64,000 nucleotides of DNA from Rhizobium sp. Root1203 (GTDB lineage: Bacteria; Pseudomonadota; Alphaproteobacteria; Rhizobiales; Rhizobiaceae): assembly GCF_001424945.1 (NCBI RefSeq), contig NZ_LMCW01000001.1, positions 547,632-611,631 on the forward strand. Direction: 5' to 3'. Below the pieces are notes generated by a model that was not told where the DNA came from, did no database searches, and saw nothing but the letters and a program-made list of their open reading frames with translations. Both the position numbers and the translations under genes were made by a program. Below are positions 56,753 to 64,000 of the stretch, piece by piece. The first letter of the stretch is position 1. Every line of letters begins with the position of its first letter.

Positions 56753-57331
56753 TCAGGCGGCCTTCGGCTGGTGTTCCGCGCCGAACATCAGCACGTATTG
56801 ATCGAGTTCGTCGCCCCCGAGCCCCAGAGCCCGGTAGACCTCGGCAGCGAATGTCACCGGTGCCGATCCGGCCGCGGTAATGATCTTGCCGCCGCGCACC
56901 GCATAGGGGCCTTCCTTGTAGTGCGCCTTGCCGGAATAGCCCGGCACCCCGGCGATGAAATCGGCTGCATTGCTGGTGTGCGCCGCCTTGTTCAGCGCTC
57001 CTGCCCTGGCAAGCGCCAGCGTCGCGCCGCAGATTGCGCCGACAATCTTGCCGTGCGCAAGAAAGTCTTCGACGACAGGCGCGAGATCCGGCGCCTTTTC
57101 CGTTTCCCAGATGGTGCCGCCGCAGAGGATGAGCGCGTCGAACGCGTGCGCGTGCAGGTGTTCCAGCGCCGTATCCGGCGAAACGCGCAGGCCGCCCATC
57201 GAACGCACCTCCGCGCCTTCCGGCGTTGCCGTCACCACGTCGAAGTTGAAATAGGTGCGCGCCGATGCCGTCAGCGGCGCCACCTCCCAATCGGCGAATC
57301 CTTCCGTGAGCACGATAGCAAGTCGCGTCAT
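56753..57331 (-). CDS. DJ-1/PfpI-family protein
   Basis: A 192-residue flavodoxin-like protein: LTEGFADWEVAPL at the start and a nucleophile elbow AICGATLALARAG, with Cys99-like residue and a Glu (ADWE) nearby. It resembles the GATase1/PfpI-like glyoxalase or chaperone group; activity is not predictable. Convergent with the dioxygenase-like gene; good gggagag site. Confidence 0.87.
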   Translation of the reverse strand: MTRLAIVLTEGFADWEVAPLTASARTYFNFDVVTATPEGAEVRSMGGLRVSPDTALEHLHAHAFDALILCGGTIWETEKAPDLAPVVEDFLAHGKIVGAICGATLALARAGALNKAAHTSNAADFIAGVPGYSGKAHYKEGPYAVRGGKIITAAGSAPVTFAAEVYRALGLGGDELDQYVLMFGAEHQPKAA

Positions 57332-57371
57332 TGTTCTCTCCCTGGCCGAAATGTGAACGTCAGGCGAGCTC

Positions 57372-57866
57372 TTACGCCAAAGCCTGCATATAGCGCATGC
57401 CGGTGACCGGACGAGGGACGAAGTCCATGTTCTCGTAGAAACGGTGCGCCTGGACGTTACCCGTGGCGGCGCTCACCGACAGGTAGCCGCAGCCTGCGTT
57501 GCGGGCGGTATCGCGCGCCCGGCTGACGAGATGCTGCCCGACGCCGTGGCCGCGATGGCCGTCGCGGACGAAAAGGTGATGCAGGTCCATGCCGCGCGCG
57601 CCGTCCTGCGCCCTGTAGAGCGGTACCAGGATGGCGTAGCCGATCAGGCCTTCGTCCGTCTCGGCGACAAGTGCCGATATCCAGGGCAGGGAACCGAACA
57701 GGTCGCGCTCCAGCTGCTCCGGCGTGGAGGCTGCCGCGTCGCCGTGGTGCCTGGCCAGCAGCGCAATCATCTCGTTGAGTTCCGGCAGGTCGCGCGGCTT
57801 GGCGGCGCGGATGTTGATGACAGGCGGGCGGATCAATGAGACTTCGGTGTCGTCGATTTCAATCAC
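57372..57866 (-). CDS. GNAT-family N-acetyltransferase
   Basis: A 164-residue acetyltransferase (longer if a further upstream start is used): the acetyl-CoA loop VRDGHRGHGVGQHLV and the C-terminal YLSVSAATGNVQAHRFYENMDF (quoted in part) are typical. The acceptor is unknown. GTG at 57866 with aagga upstream is taken as start. Upstream is a candidate aromatic-amino-acid attenuator that would control its expression. Confidence 0.83.
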   Translation of the reverse strand: MIEIDDTEVSLIRPPVINIRAAKPRDLPELNEMIALLARHHGDAAASTPEQLERDLFGSLPWISALVAETDEGLIGYAILVPLYRAQDGARGMDLHHLFVRDGHRGHGVGQHLVSRARDTARNAGCGYLSVSAATGNVQAHRFYENMDFVPRPVTGMRYMQALA

Positions 57867-57919
57867 GGTCTTGGCGTCCTTATCTGGTATTCCGCTGTCA
57901 GGACGCTGCCGATACAACA

Positions 57920-57966
57920 AAGCCGCCTGACGGCGGCTTGTTGACAATATGATCTGTCCAGCCGCC
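57920..57966 (-). promoter_or_regulatory. Candidate transcription attenuator of the GNAT gene
   Basis: In the minus-strand transcript three segments can pair exclusively: GGCGGCT (57966-57960), AGCCGCC (57938-57932) and GGCGGCT (57926-57920). The last two form a terminator (8-bp stem with one further base each side, loop GTCA, then TTTGTTGT); the first two form an antiterminator. Immediately upstream is a leader frame rich in aromatic codons. Confidence 0.6.
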
Positions 57967-57968
57967 CT

Positions 57969-58019
57969 CTAGAGGTACAGCCAAAAATACGTGCTGGTGA
58001 TGGGCGCGTGCTTGATCAT
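57969..58019 (-). CDS. Putative aromatic leader peptide
   Basis: A 16-codon frame, MIKHAPITSTYFWLYL followed by TAG. It ends with Tyr-Phe-Trp-Leu-Tyr-Leu, the composition expected of a leader that stalls a ribosome when aromatic amino acids are scarce. No clear ribosome binding site precedes it, but a promoter-like pair (58025-58055) would place transcription start at or near the ATG; leaderless leader peptides are known in rhizobia (trpL of S. meliloti). Confidence 0.55.
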   Translation of the reverse strand: MIKHAPITSTYFWLYL

Positions 58020-58024
58020 GAGCG

Positions 58025-58055
58025 AATACTTCGTCGCAAATCGAACACTTGTCAA
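58025..58055 (-). promoter_or_regulatory. Promoter of the attenuator transcript
   Basis: On the minus strand TTGACA (58055-58050) and AGTATT (58030-58025) are spaced by 19 bases, slightly long. Transcription would start about at the leader ATG (58019). A 16-bp perfect palindrome, ggccttccggaaggcc (58068-58083), lies just upstream. Confidence 0.45.
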
Positions 58056-58104
58056 GCGGCTTGCTCCGGCCTTCCGGAAGGCCACTTTCCATCCTGATAT
58101 AAAA

Positions 58105-58126
58105 ATACTATACCCCCCTATACTAA
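58105..58126. promoter_or_regulatory. DmeR operator
   Basis: Six C residues (58113-58118) flanked by AT-rich half-sites, atactata and tatactaa. This is the known architecture of RcnR/CsoR-type operators, including that of rhizobial DmeR, placed 14 bases before the dmeR start. Confidence 0.75.
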
Positions 58127-58139
58127 TTGAGAGAGATCG

Positions 58140-58412
58140 ATGTCGCATACCACCCACCATAAGAAGAAGCTGATCGCGCGGGTCAATCGCCTGAAGGGTC
58201 AGATGGAGGCGGTCGAGCGGGCGCTGGATACAGGGCGCCCCTGCGGCGAAGTCCTGCAGCTGCTGGCCTCGATCCGGGGCGCGCTGAACGGCCTGACGGG
58301 CGAGGTGCTGGACGATCATCTGCATGAGCACGTCCTCCACGCGGCCGACGAGAACGCTCGCAGCGAAGCTGTCGAGGAAATCTCGGAAGTGCTGCGAACC
58401 TACATCCGCTGA
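58140..58412 (+). CDS. dmeR: CsoR/RcnR-type metal-responsive repressor
   Basis: A 90-residue all-helical repressor with the family's nickel/cobalt ligands (His3 and neighbours near the N-terminus, Cys35 in RPCGEVLQ, His60 and His64-like residues in DDHLHEHVLH). Represses the downstream transporter gene until cobalt or nickel binds. Strong ribosome binding site. Gap of 24 bases to dmeF: one operon. Confidence 0.9.
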   Translation: MSHTTHHKKKLIARVNRLKGQMEAVERALDTGRPCGEVLQLLASIRGALNGLTGEVLDDHLHEHVLHAADENARSEAVEEISEVLRTYIR

Positions 58413-58436
58413 GGCGTTGCTGAGAAGGAGTGTGCC

Positions 58437-59423
58437 ATGAGCGCGCAGACCGAAAGACTGGAACACGACCACGTGTTCCTCGGGGCCGATCACGATCGCC
58501 ATGCGCGTCGTGTATGGCTGGTGATTGCGCTGACCGGCGCGATGATGGTGGCGGAAATCGTGGCGGGCACCTACTACGGCTCCATGGCGCTCGTCGCCGA
58601 CGGCTGGCACATGTCGACGCATGCGAGCGCCATGCTGATATCGGCAGTCGCCTACGTCTATGCCCGCCGACAGGCGCACAACCCGCGCTTCACCTTCGGA
58701 ACCGGCAAGCTCGGCGATCTGGCCGGGTTCGCAAGCGCCATCGTCCTGGCGTTGATTGCACTGCTGATGGCCTGGGAGAGCGTGCTGCGCCTTGCCCACC
58801 CGGTGCAGATCGGCTTTTCGCAGGCAATCGGCGTCGCCGTCGCCGGGCTGCTGGTCAACCTTGCGAGCGCATGGCTGCTGAAGAGCGAGCACCATGGCCA
58901 TGGCCACCGACATCGGCATGAGCACGGGCATGACCACAGCCACGGCCAAGGTGACGATCAGTCTCACAATCACGCAGGTCACCACGCCCATCACGCCCCG
59001 GACAACAACATGCGCGCGGCCTATGTGCACGTCGTCGCCGACGCGCTGACGTCGGTGCTGGCAATCGCGGCCCTGGTACTCGGTAGCCTCTACGGCTGGC
59101 TGTGGCTCGATCCGCTGATGGGAATTGTCGGTGGTCTCATCATCGCCCAATGGTCCTGGAGCCTGATGAGGTCGGCCGGCGCCGTCCTCCTCGACACGGT
59201 GCCCGACAGCGGCGATCTTCCGGGCGAGATCCGCGCGGCGATCGAGACCGACCGCGCGCGTATCACCGACCTGCACGTCTGGCAGGTCGGCCCCGGTCAC
59301 CACGCGGCAATCGTGGCCGTTGCCACCAGCGAACCGCACGGCCCGTCGTTCTACAAGAGCAAGCTCTCGGCGCTGGCACGCCTCTCGCACGTGACGGTCG
59401 AGGTAACCAAAGCCGCGGGCTGA
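58437..59423 (+). CDS. dmeF: Cation diffusion facilitator, Co/Ni efflux
   Basis: A 328-residue CDF protein with six predicted membrane helices. Conserved Asp/His motifs: HMSTHASAML and HVVADALTSVLAI. A large cytoplasmic His-rich loop (near residues 140-180, with repeated HGH) marks DmeF-type exporters. Exports divalent metals from the cytoplasm. A beta-lactamase gene follows after 67 bases. Confidence 0.92.
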   Translation: MSAQTERLEHDHVFLGADHDRHARRVWLVIALTGAMMVAEIVAGTYYGSMALVADGWHMSTHASAMLISAVAYVYARRQAHNPRFTFGTGKLGDLAGFASAIVLALIALLMAWESVLRLAHPVQIGFSQAIGVAVAGLLVNLASAWLLKSEHHGHGHRHRHEHGHDHSHGQGDDQSHNHAGHHAHHAPDNNMRAAYVHVVADALTSVLAIAALVLGSLYGWLWLDPLMGIVGGLIIAQWSWSLMRSAGAVLLDTVPDSGDLPGEIRAAIETDRARITDLHVWQVGPGHHAAIVAVATSEPHGPSFYKSKLSALARLSHVTVEVTKAAG

Positions 59424-59490
59424 ATGCGACGCAAGCGAGCCACAATCTCCCTCTAGCTCTGTCTCCGTTGATTCTGGCAGAGGGCTTTTC

Positions 59491-60378
59491 ATGCATCGCT
59501 TTTCGATCCGTCGTCGGACGCTCCTTGGTTCCGCATTGCTTTATCCTGCGTTGTTCCTGTCGGGCGCCGCGCGCGCCGCCGAAAGCGACGACGAGATCGA
59601 CCGTCGCATCGGCGAACTGGAAAAGCGGATCGGCGGCCGTATCGGTGTTTCGGCGATCGATACCCAGACCAACGTCTCGTTCGGCTATCGCGAGACCGAG
59701 AGCTTTCCCATGTGCAGCACATTCAAGGTCCTGGCCGCAGGCATGGTGCTCTCGCGCGTCGACAAGGGCCAGGAGAACCTCGAGCGCCGCATCGTCTACG
59801 ACAAGGACAAGCTGGTGACCTATTCGCCGGAAACCGAACAGCATGTCGGCGGCGAAGGCATGAGCGTCGGCGAGCTCTGCAAGGCTGCCATCACGCTCAG
59901 CGACAACACCGCCGGCAATCTGCTGCTGGAGAGCGTCGGCGGCCCGAAGGAGCTGACGAACTGGCTGCGCACGCTCGGCGACGGTTCCACCCGGCTCGAC
60001 CGCTGGGAGACCGATCTCAACGAGGCGAAGAAAGACGATCGGCGCGATACGACGACGCCCGATGCCATGCTCGACACGCTCGGCAATCTTGCGCTCGGCT
60101 CGGTGCTCTCGGAACCCTCGCAGAATACCCTGGTCGAATGGATGGTCGCAAACACCACAGGCGCTGCGCGCCTGCGCGCCGGTCTTCCGGACAGCTGGAA
60201 AATCGGCGACAAGACCGGTACCGGCAACAACGGAACGGCCGCCGACATCGCCATCGCCTGGCCCCCCGGGCACGGTCCGGTGCTGATCACGACCTATGTC
60301 GCCGAAGCGCAGGTGCCTGTTTCCGAGATCAACCCGATCTTCGCCGAAGTCGGCCGGATCGTCACGGAAATGGTGTAA
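59491..60378 (+). CDS. Class A beta-lactamase
   Basis: A 295-residue enzyme with a Tat-like signal (RRRTLLGSA). All motifs are present: STFK with the nucleophile Ser76 (Ambler 70), SDN at 137-139 (130-132), ETDLN with Glu173 (166) and KTG at 241-243 (234-236). Cys precedes the Ser, but there is no Cys at the position equivalent to 238, so the carbapenemase disulfide is absent. The enzyme hydrolyses penicillins and probably some cephalosporins in the periplasm. Ribosome binding site agaggg. Confidence 0.93.
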   Translation: MHRFSIRRRTLLGSALLYPALFLSGAARAAESDDEIDRRIGELEKRIGGRIGVSAIDTQTNVSFGYRETESFPMCSTFKVLAAGMVLSRVDKGQENLERRIVYDKDKLVTYSPETEQHVGGEGMSVGELCKAAITLSDNTAGNLLLESVGGPKELTNWLRTLGDGSTRLDRWETDLNEAKKDDRRDTTTPDAMLDTLGNLALGSVLSEPSQNTLVEWMVANTTGAARLRAGLPDSWKIGDKTGTGNNGTAADIAIAWPPGHGPVLITTYVAEAQVPVSEINPIFAEVGRIVTEMV

Positions 60379-60441
60379 AGCGGGGAGCATTGGCGAACGA
60401 GTTCCCGCTCGACTATTGCAACGGCATCTAGGGGATGTGAA

Positions 60442-60657
60442 ATGCCGCTCTACCGGAATGACCACGGCGGCAAAAAGCCGACGGCGCGAGACAAGCCCGA
60501 AGCGGCAATCGAAAATCGCCCGCCAGAACTCGAGCAGAGCGCGGGATCGGCAGTACCGCGGGCCCTTGCTTTTGGCCGGGCACTCCGTGGGCGCGGCTGC
60601 CAAACCTGGAGTGACGCTGCCGAGAGGGCGTTTATCGACAGTCTCTACGAGGATTGA
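60442..60657 (+). CDS. Small hypothetical protein
   Basis: A 71-residue basic protein (MPLYRNDHGGKKPTARDKPE...) with a GRALRGRGCQTWSDAAERAF region. The site gggga lies upstream. No family recognised; the coding status is uncertain. Confidence 0.4.
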   Translation: MPLYRNDHGGKKPTARDKPEAAIENRPPELEQSAGSAVPRALAFGRALRGRGCQTWSDAAERAFIDSLYED

Positions 60658-60765
60658 ACAGCGGCGGACCATTCTCGCCCCTCATTCTCGCCCTTGTGGC
60701 GGGAATGCAGTGTTCGTCTGTGAACGCAAGAGACCTTTCTCAAGGCGCGGACGCGCCGTGGCTGG

Positions 60766-60788
60766 ATTTCTGTGACAAGCACAGAAAT
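60766..60788. other. Perfect hairpin/palindrome in intergenic region
   Basis: Arms atttctgtg and cacagaaat (9 bp) with loop acaag. No T-run; it could be an operator or part of a non-coding RNA. A second inverted pair, cggcgga/tccgccg (60834-60857), follows. Confidence 0.4.
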
Positions 60789-60886
60789 GAGGGTCGCTAA
60801 ACTGGAATATAAACGTTCACATTCAACGGCATACGGCGGAAACGTGAATCTCCGCCGCATCGAGATGAATCAATCTCTGAAGTCGT

Positions 60887-61339
60887 TCAGGCCGTAATGA
60901 CGCCTGCTTCGTCGTCGGCGCCCTTGTCGTCGACCCCGGTCAGCTGCTTCTTGATCTCGTCGGCGATCTGCTTTTCGATCGCCTGGCGTTCTTCTTTGGC
61001 CATGCCCTTCAGGTCGTCTTCGGTCAGGCCCAGCCGCTCCAGTATCTGGGCGCGGATGCGCTCCGCAGGCGTCATGTTTGCAAGGTCAGTGAACTCGCTG
61101 ACTATGGCATTGTACCGTGCCTTGGCACTGTCGTCGCCGCCGTTGACCGACAGGCTGCTGCTTTGCAGGGCCCACATGGTACCCGAGATGGAGGGCGGGG
61201 TCGTGCTGGGCTCAAGTGCTGCGCCGCTTTGACGGACGCCGCTTTGACCGTCGAGAGCCTGTTGCCTGTTTCGCTGGCCGGACTGGCCGAACACGCCGGT
61301 GAGTCCGTATGCGCTGGAAATGCTGTCACCGATCTTCAT
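60887..61339 (-). CDS. Hypothetical protein
   Basis: A 150-residue protein starting MKIGDSISSAYGLTG (site gggaga upstream). A Ser/Gly/Gln-rich disordered half is followed by helices with ERLGLTEDDLKGMAKEER. No signal peptide or family identified. Convergent and near gcd, which is on the same strand downstream. Confidence 0.55.
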   Translation of the reverse strand: MKIGDSISSAYGLTGVFGQSGQRNRQQALDGQSGVRQSGAALEPSTTPPSISGTMWALQSSSLSVNGGDDSAKARYNAIVSEFTDLANMTPAERIRAQILERLGLTEDDLKGMAKEERQAIEKQIADEIKKQLTGVDDKGADDEAGVITA

Positions 61340-61469
61340 GGAAATATCTCCCTGGACAATGCGCGGGAGAATTGCGCCGCGAGCCTGTGCCAACCTTGTG
61401 CCCGGCGGTGAAACAGGTCGACAGAATGGCCGCGCGTCGGCGGCCATTCTGTCGTTTCCGCAAAGGTGT

Positions 61470-63806
61470 TCAGGGCAGGGCGTAGGCGATCACATAGTCG
61501 CCCGGCTTGGTGCCGATCGAGCCATGCCCTCCCGCGACCATCACCACATACTGCTTCTTGTCGCTCGTCGTGTAGGTCATCGGCGTCGCCTGGCCGCCGG
61601 CCGGCAGTCGCGCCTGCCAGAGCTGGTTGCCGTTGGTCACATCGTAGGCGCGCAGATAGTTGTCGACCGCAGCACCGAGGAATGCGACGCCGCCTTTGGT
61701 CAGCATCGGGCCGCCGATACCGGGCACGCCGACCTTGAAAGGCAGGGGCAGGGGCGTCATGTCGCGCACTGTGCCGTTCTTGAGCTTGTAGGCGATCTTG
61801 CCGGTGAGCAGATCGACGCCGGCGACATAGCCCCATGGCGGTGCCTGGCAGGGAATGTTCAGCGGCCCGAGGAAGGGTCCCATGAAGACGCCGTAGGGTG
61901 CACCGTCGTTGCGGTTCAGGCCCTGTTCGCTGCCCTTCTCGTCCTGCCCCTTCGGCGGGATGTCGGCCGCCGGCACGAGGCGTGAGGTAAAGGCCAGGTA
62001 GGTCGGCATGGCGAACATGATCTGCCGCTCGGGATCGACGGCGACGCTGCCCCAGTTGAAGGTGCCGAAGTTGCCGGGATAGATGATAGAGCCGCCGAGC
62101 GACGGCGGGGTATAGCGGCCCTCGTATTTGTAGCGATGGAACTGGATGCGGCAGGCGAGCTGGTCGAACAGCGACACGCCCCACATGTCCTTTTCCTGCA
62201 GCGGCGGCGGGGAGAAGGTCAGGTCGGAGATCGGCTGGGTCGGCGACGTATGATCCTCGGGGATTGCACCGCCGGGGGCGGGGATTTCCTTGAAGGGAAT
62301 GATTGCCTGGCCGGTGCGGCGGTCGAGCACGTAGACGTCGCCCTGCTTGGTGGCGCCGACGAGTGCGGGAACGACCGTGCCGTCTGCCTTCTTCATGTCG
62401 AACAGCACCGGCTGGGCCGGGACGTCCATGTCCCAGAGGTCGTGATGCACGAACTGCTGCACCCATTTCAGCTGCCCGGTGTTGATGTCGAGCGCGACGA
62501 TCGACGACGAGAACGTCTCGACATTTTCGCTGCGGCCCATCCCGAGTTGGTCGGGCACCTGGTTGCCGAGCGGCACGTAGACCATGCCGAGCCCGTCATC
62601 GACGCTGAGGACGGACCAGCTGTTCGGCGAGTTCGTCGTATAGGTCTGGCCCTCGGGGAGCGGTGTGGTGATATCGGGATTGCCCGAATCCCAGTTCCAG
62701 ATCAGCTCGCCCGTATTGATGTCGAAGGCGCGGATCACGCCGGACTGTTCCTGCGTCGAGTAGTTGTCGTTGACGGCGCCGCCGACGATCAGCTTGCCGG
62801 CCACCGCGACCGGCGGCGAGGTCGAATAGTAGTAGCCGGCCGGATTGTATTTCATGCCCTTTTCGAGCTGCAGCACGCCCTGGTCGGCAAAGCTCGTGCA
62901 GACCTTCCCGTCCAGAGCGTCGAGAGCGATCAGGCGGGCATCCGATGTGGGGAGGTAGATGCGGTCGACGCAAGGCGCCCCGCCCGCCGCCGCCGTGTCG
63001 TGGTAATAGGTCACGCCTCGGCAGGTCTGGTGCTGCCGATCCGGATTCATGCCGGAGTTGGCATCGTATTTCCATTTTTCCTTGCCGCTCGTGGCGTCGA
63101 GCGCAATCGCCCAGTTGTGCGGCGTGCAGAGGTAGAGCGTATCGCCGATCTTCAGCGGGGTGACCTGGTAGGTGGTCTCGCCGACGTCGTCAGGCCTCTT
63201 CACATCGCCGGTCTGGTAGCGCCATGCCTCCTTCAGGTCCTTGACGTTGCTGACGTTGATCTGTTCGAGCGGCGAATAGCGCTGGCCGAAGGGCGTACGG
63301 CCGTATTGATGCCATTCGCCGTCGGTCACCGTTCCCCCGAACGTGGGCGTGCCGGTGATTTCGGTCGGCAGGCTGCCGGTCTGGTCGTGCTGGGTGGTTG
63401 TCATGGAGTAGCCGGCGACCGCGATCGCGATCAGGACCGGGATGGCAAGCGGCCACGGGTTTGCACCGTAGGCGGTGCCGGTCGGGCTCCGGAAGCCGAG
63501 AGGCCGGCGGATCCAGGGTGTCAGCATCCACAGGCCGAGGAGAATGATCAGCCCGCCGCGTGGCCCGAGTTGCCACCAGTCGAACTCGACCTCCCAGATC
63601 GCCCAGCCAAGCGCGGCGACAACCAGCACGGCGTAGACCCATAGGGCCGAGGCTTTTCGCAATAGCAGCAGGACGGCCGTCAGCAGGAACATCGCGCCCG
63701 CGAACAGATAGAAGAAGCTGCCGCCGAGCATCACGAGCCAAAGCCCGCCGCCGCATAGCGCCAATCCGATGAGCATGAAAACGACCGAGGTAATGACAAC
63801 AGCCAT
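61470..63806 (-). CDS. gcd: Membrane-bound PQQ glucose dehydrogenase
   Basis: A 778-residue quinoprotein with about five N-terminal membrane helices (residues 1-130) and an eight-bladed propeller periplasmic domain (GQRYSPLEQINVSNVKDLKEA, TCRGVTYYHD, DNYLRAYDVTNGNQLWQARLPAGGQATPM in part). Oxidises glucose to gluconolactone in the periplasm, donating electrons to ubiquinone. Needs PQQ, but no pqq genes are in the window. Start 63806 has gggaga. The 194 bases after it show nothing else. Confidence 0.93.
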   Translation of the reverse strand: MAVVITSVVFMLIGLALCGGGLWLVMLGGSFFYLFAGAMFLLTAVLLLLRKASALWVYAVLVVAALGWAIWEVEFDWWQLGPRGGLIILLGLWMLTPWIRRPLGFRSPTGTAYGANPWPLAIPVLIAIAVAGYSMTTTQHDQTGSLPTEITGTPTFGGTVTDGEWHQYGRTPFGQRYSPLEQINVSNVKDLKEAWRYQTGDVKRPDDVGETTYQVTPLKIGDTLYLCTPHNWAIALDATSGKEKWKYDANSGMNPDRQHQTCRGVTYYHDTAAAGGAPCVDRIYLPTSDARLIALDALDGKVCTSFADQGVLQLEKGMKYNPAGYYYSTSPPVAVAGKLIVGGAVNDNYSTQEQSGVIRAFDINTGELIWNWDSGNPDITTPLPEGQTYTTNSPNSWSVLSVDDGLGMVYVPLGNQVPDQLGMGRSENVETFSSSIVALDINTGQLKWVQQFVHHDLWDMDVPAQPVLFDMKKADGTVVPALVGATKQGDVYVLDRRTGQAIIPFKEIPAPGGAIPEDHTSPTQPISDLTFSPPPLQEKDMWGVSLFDQLACRIQFHRYKYEGRYTPPSLGGSIIYPGNFGTFNWGSVAVDPERQIMFAMPTYLAFTSRLVPAADIPPKGQDEKGSEQGLNRNDGAPYGVFMGPFLGPLNIPCQAPPWGYVAGVDLLTGKIAYKLKNGTVRDMTPLPLPFKVGVPGIGGPMLTKGGVAFLGAAVDNYLRAYDVTNGNQLWQARLPAGGQATPMTYTTSDKKQYVVMVAGGHGSIGTKPGDYVIAYALP

Positions 63807-64000
63807 TATGGATTTCTCCCGCTGAAAACTGCACTCGGACACCTGATCGCGTGCAGGCTCCCGAGGACTCGGGAAGGAATTGTGAAAGCTCGCGAAACAC
63901 GGCAAACAGTTGCTGTCGCCAGCATTCTCAACCACATAGAGCAGGTTTCCTGCCTTTCAACCGCCACATTTGCCGCAGGGCGGGACGGCCCTAGTCGGTG

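Noticed and set aside
57969..59492. 507-codon minus-strand frame opposite dmeF and dmeR
   Set aside because: Shadow of dmeR-dmeF; only its last 16 codons, lying outside those genes, were kept as a possible leader peptide.
59491..60378. Carbapenemase of the KPC/SME type, suggested by the Cys before the active Ser
   Set aside because: The second Cys expected after KTGT is absent, so the diagnostic disulfide cannot form.
62136..63644. 502-codon plus-strand frame opposite gcd
   Set aside because: Shadow of the quinoprotein gene; no start signal or protein family.

Overview
The window looks like chromosome-type DNA of an alphaproteobacterium of the Rhizobiaceae (Rhizobium / Ensifer / Agrobacterium group). 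The reasons are the high GC content, a rhizobial-style DmeR-DmeF cobalt/nickel efflux pair with its C6-tract operator, a REP-like palindromic intergenic repeat, and a set of rhizobial-type genes (DUF2267, DUF2277, SodB, KatE, Zwf, Gcd, LapG-like cysteine protease). Species cannot be assigned from the sequence alone. I saw no rRNA, tRNA, CRISPR array, insertion sequence or phage module.

1-15760: a large-adhesin secretion locus. The 3' 9 kb of a giant RTX adhesin gene (5' end outside the window) ends at a good terminator. It faces a membrane protein with a degenerate GGDEF domain. An AT-rich divergent promoter region follows, then a four-gene operon: TolC-like outer membrane protein, type I secretion ABC transporter, HlyD-like adaptor, and a ribbon-helix-helix plus PAS-like protein. 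A LapG-like periplasmic cysteine protease lies about 10 kb downstream (24938-25915), so adhesin, exporter and a candidate release protease occur together.

15761-24900: accessory region. It has three DUF1254/DUF1214 proteins, a small hydrolase, an outer membrane protein of the phenol MetA type, a dihydrofolate-reductase-like enzyme, an SDR oxidoreductase and the decayed remains of an alkylsulfatase gene. Two of the DUF1254 genes share a 29-bp dyad element at nearly the same distance from their starts, and its arms vary in a compensating way.

25900-49000: mostly housekeeping and stress genes: a lipoprotein of the LppC/substrate-binding type, an ABC-F protein with a possible leader peptide, a HerA-like ATPase, zwf, tam, a TerC-CBS-CorC membrane protein, a cupin, a zinc alcohol dehydrogenase, a branched-chain aminotransferase, katE, an MFS exporter with a YbhB-like protein, an AraC regulator divergent from a SnoaL-like protein around a perfect 12-bp-arm palindrome, a coiled-coil protein and sodB.

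49000-64000: metallophosphoesterase; an oxidoreductase pair controlled by a divergent HxlR regulator; a YafY-type regulator divergent from a LysE exporter around a palindrome; two cytochromes c; a phytanoyl-CoA-dioxygenase-like protein; a DJ-1/PfpI protein; a GNAT acetyltransferase preceded by what looks like a complete aromatic-amino-acid transcription attenuator (leader peptide rich in Tyr/Phe/Trp, antiterminator and terminator arms); dmeR-dmeF; a class A beta-lactamase; and PQQ glucose dehydrogenase. The attenuator, the paired DUF1254 promoter element and the RHH-PAS member of the secretion operon are the least ordinary signals seen.
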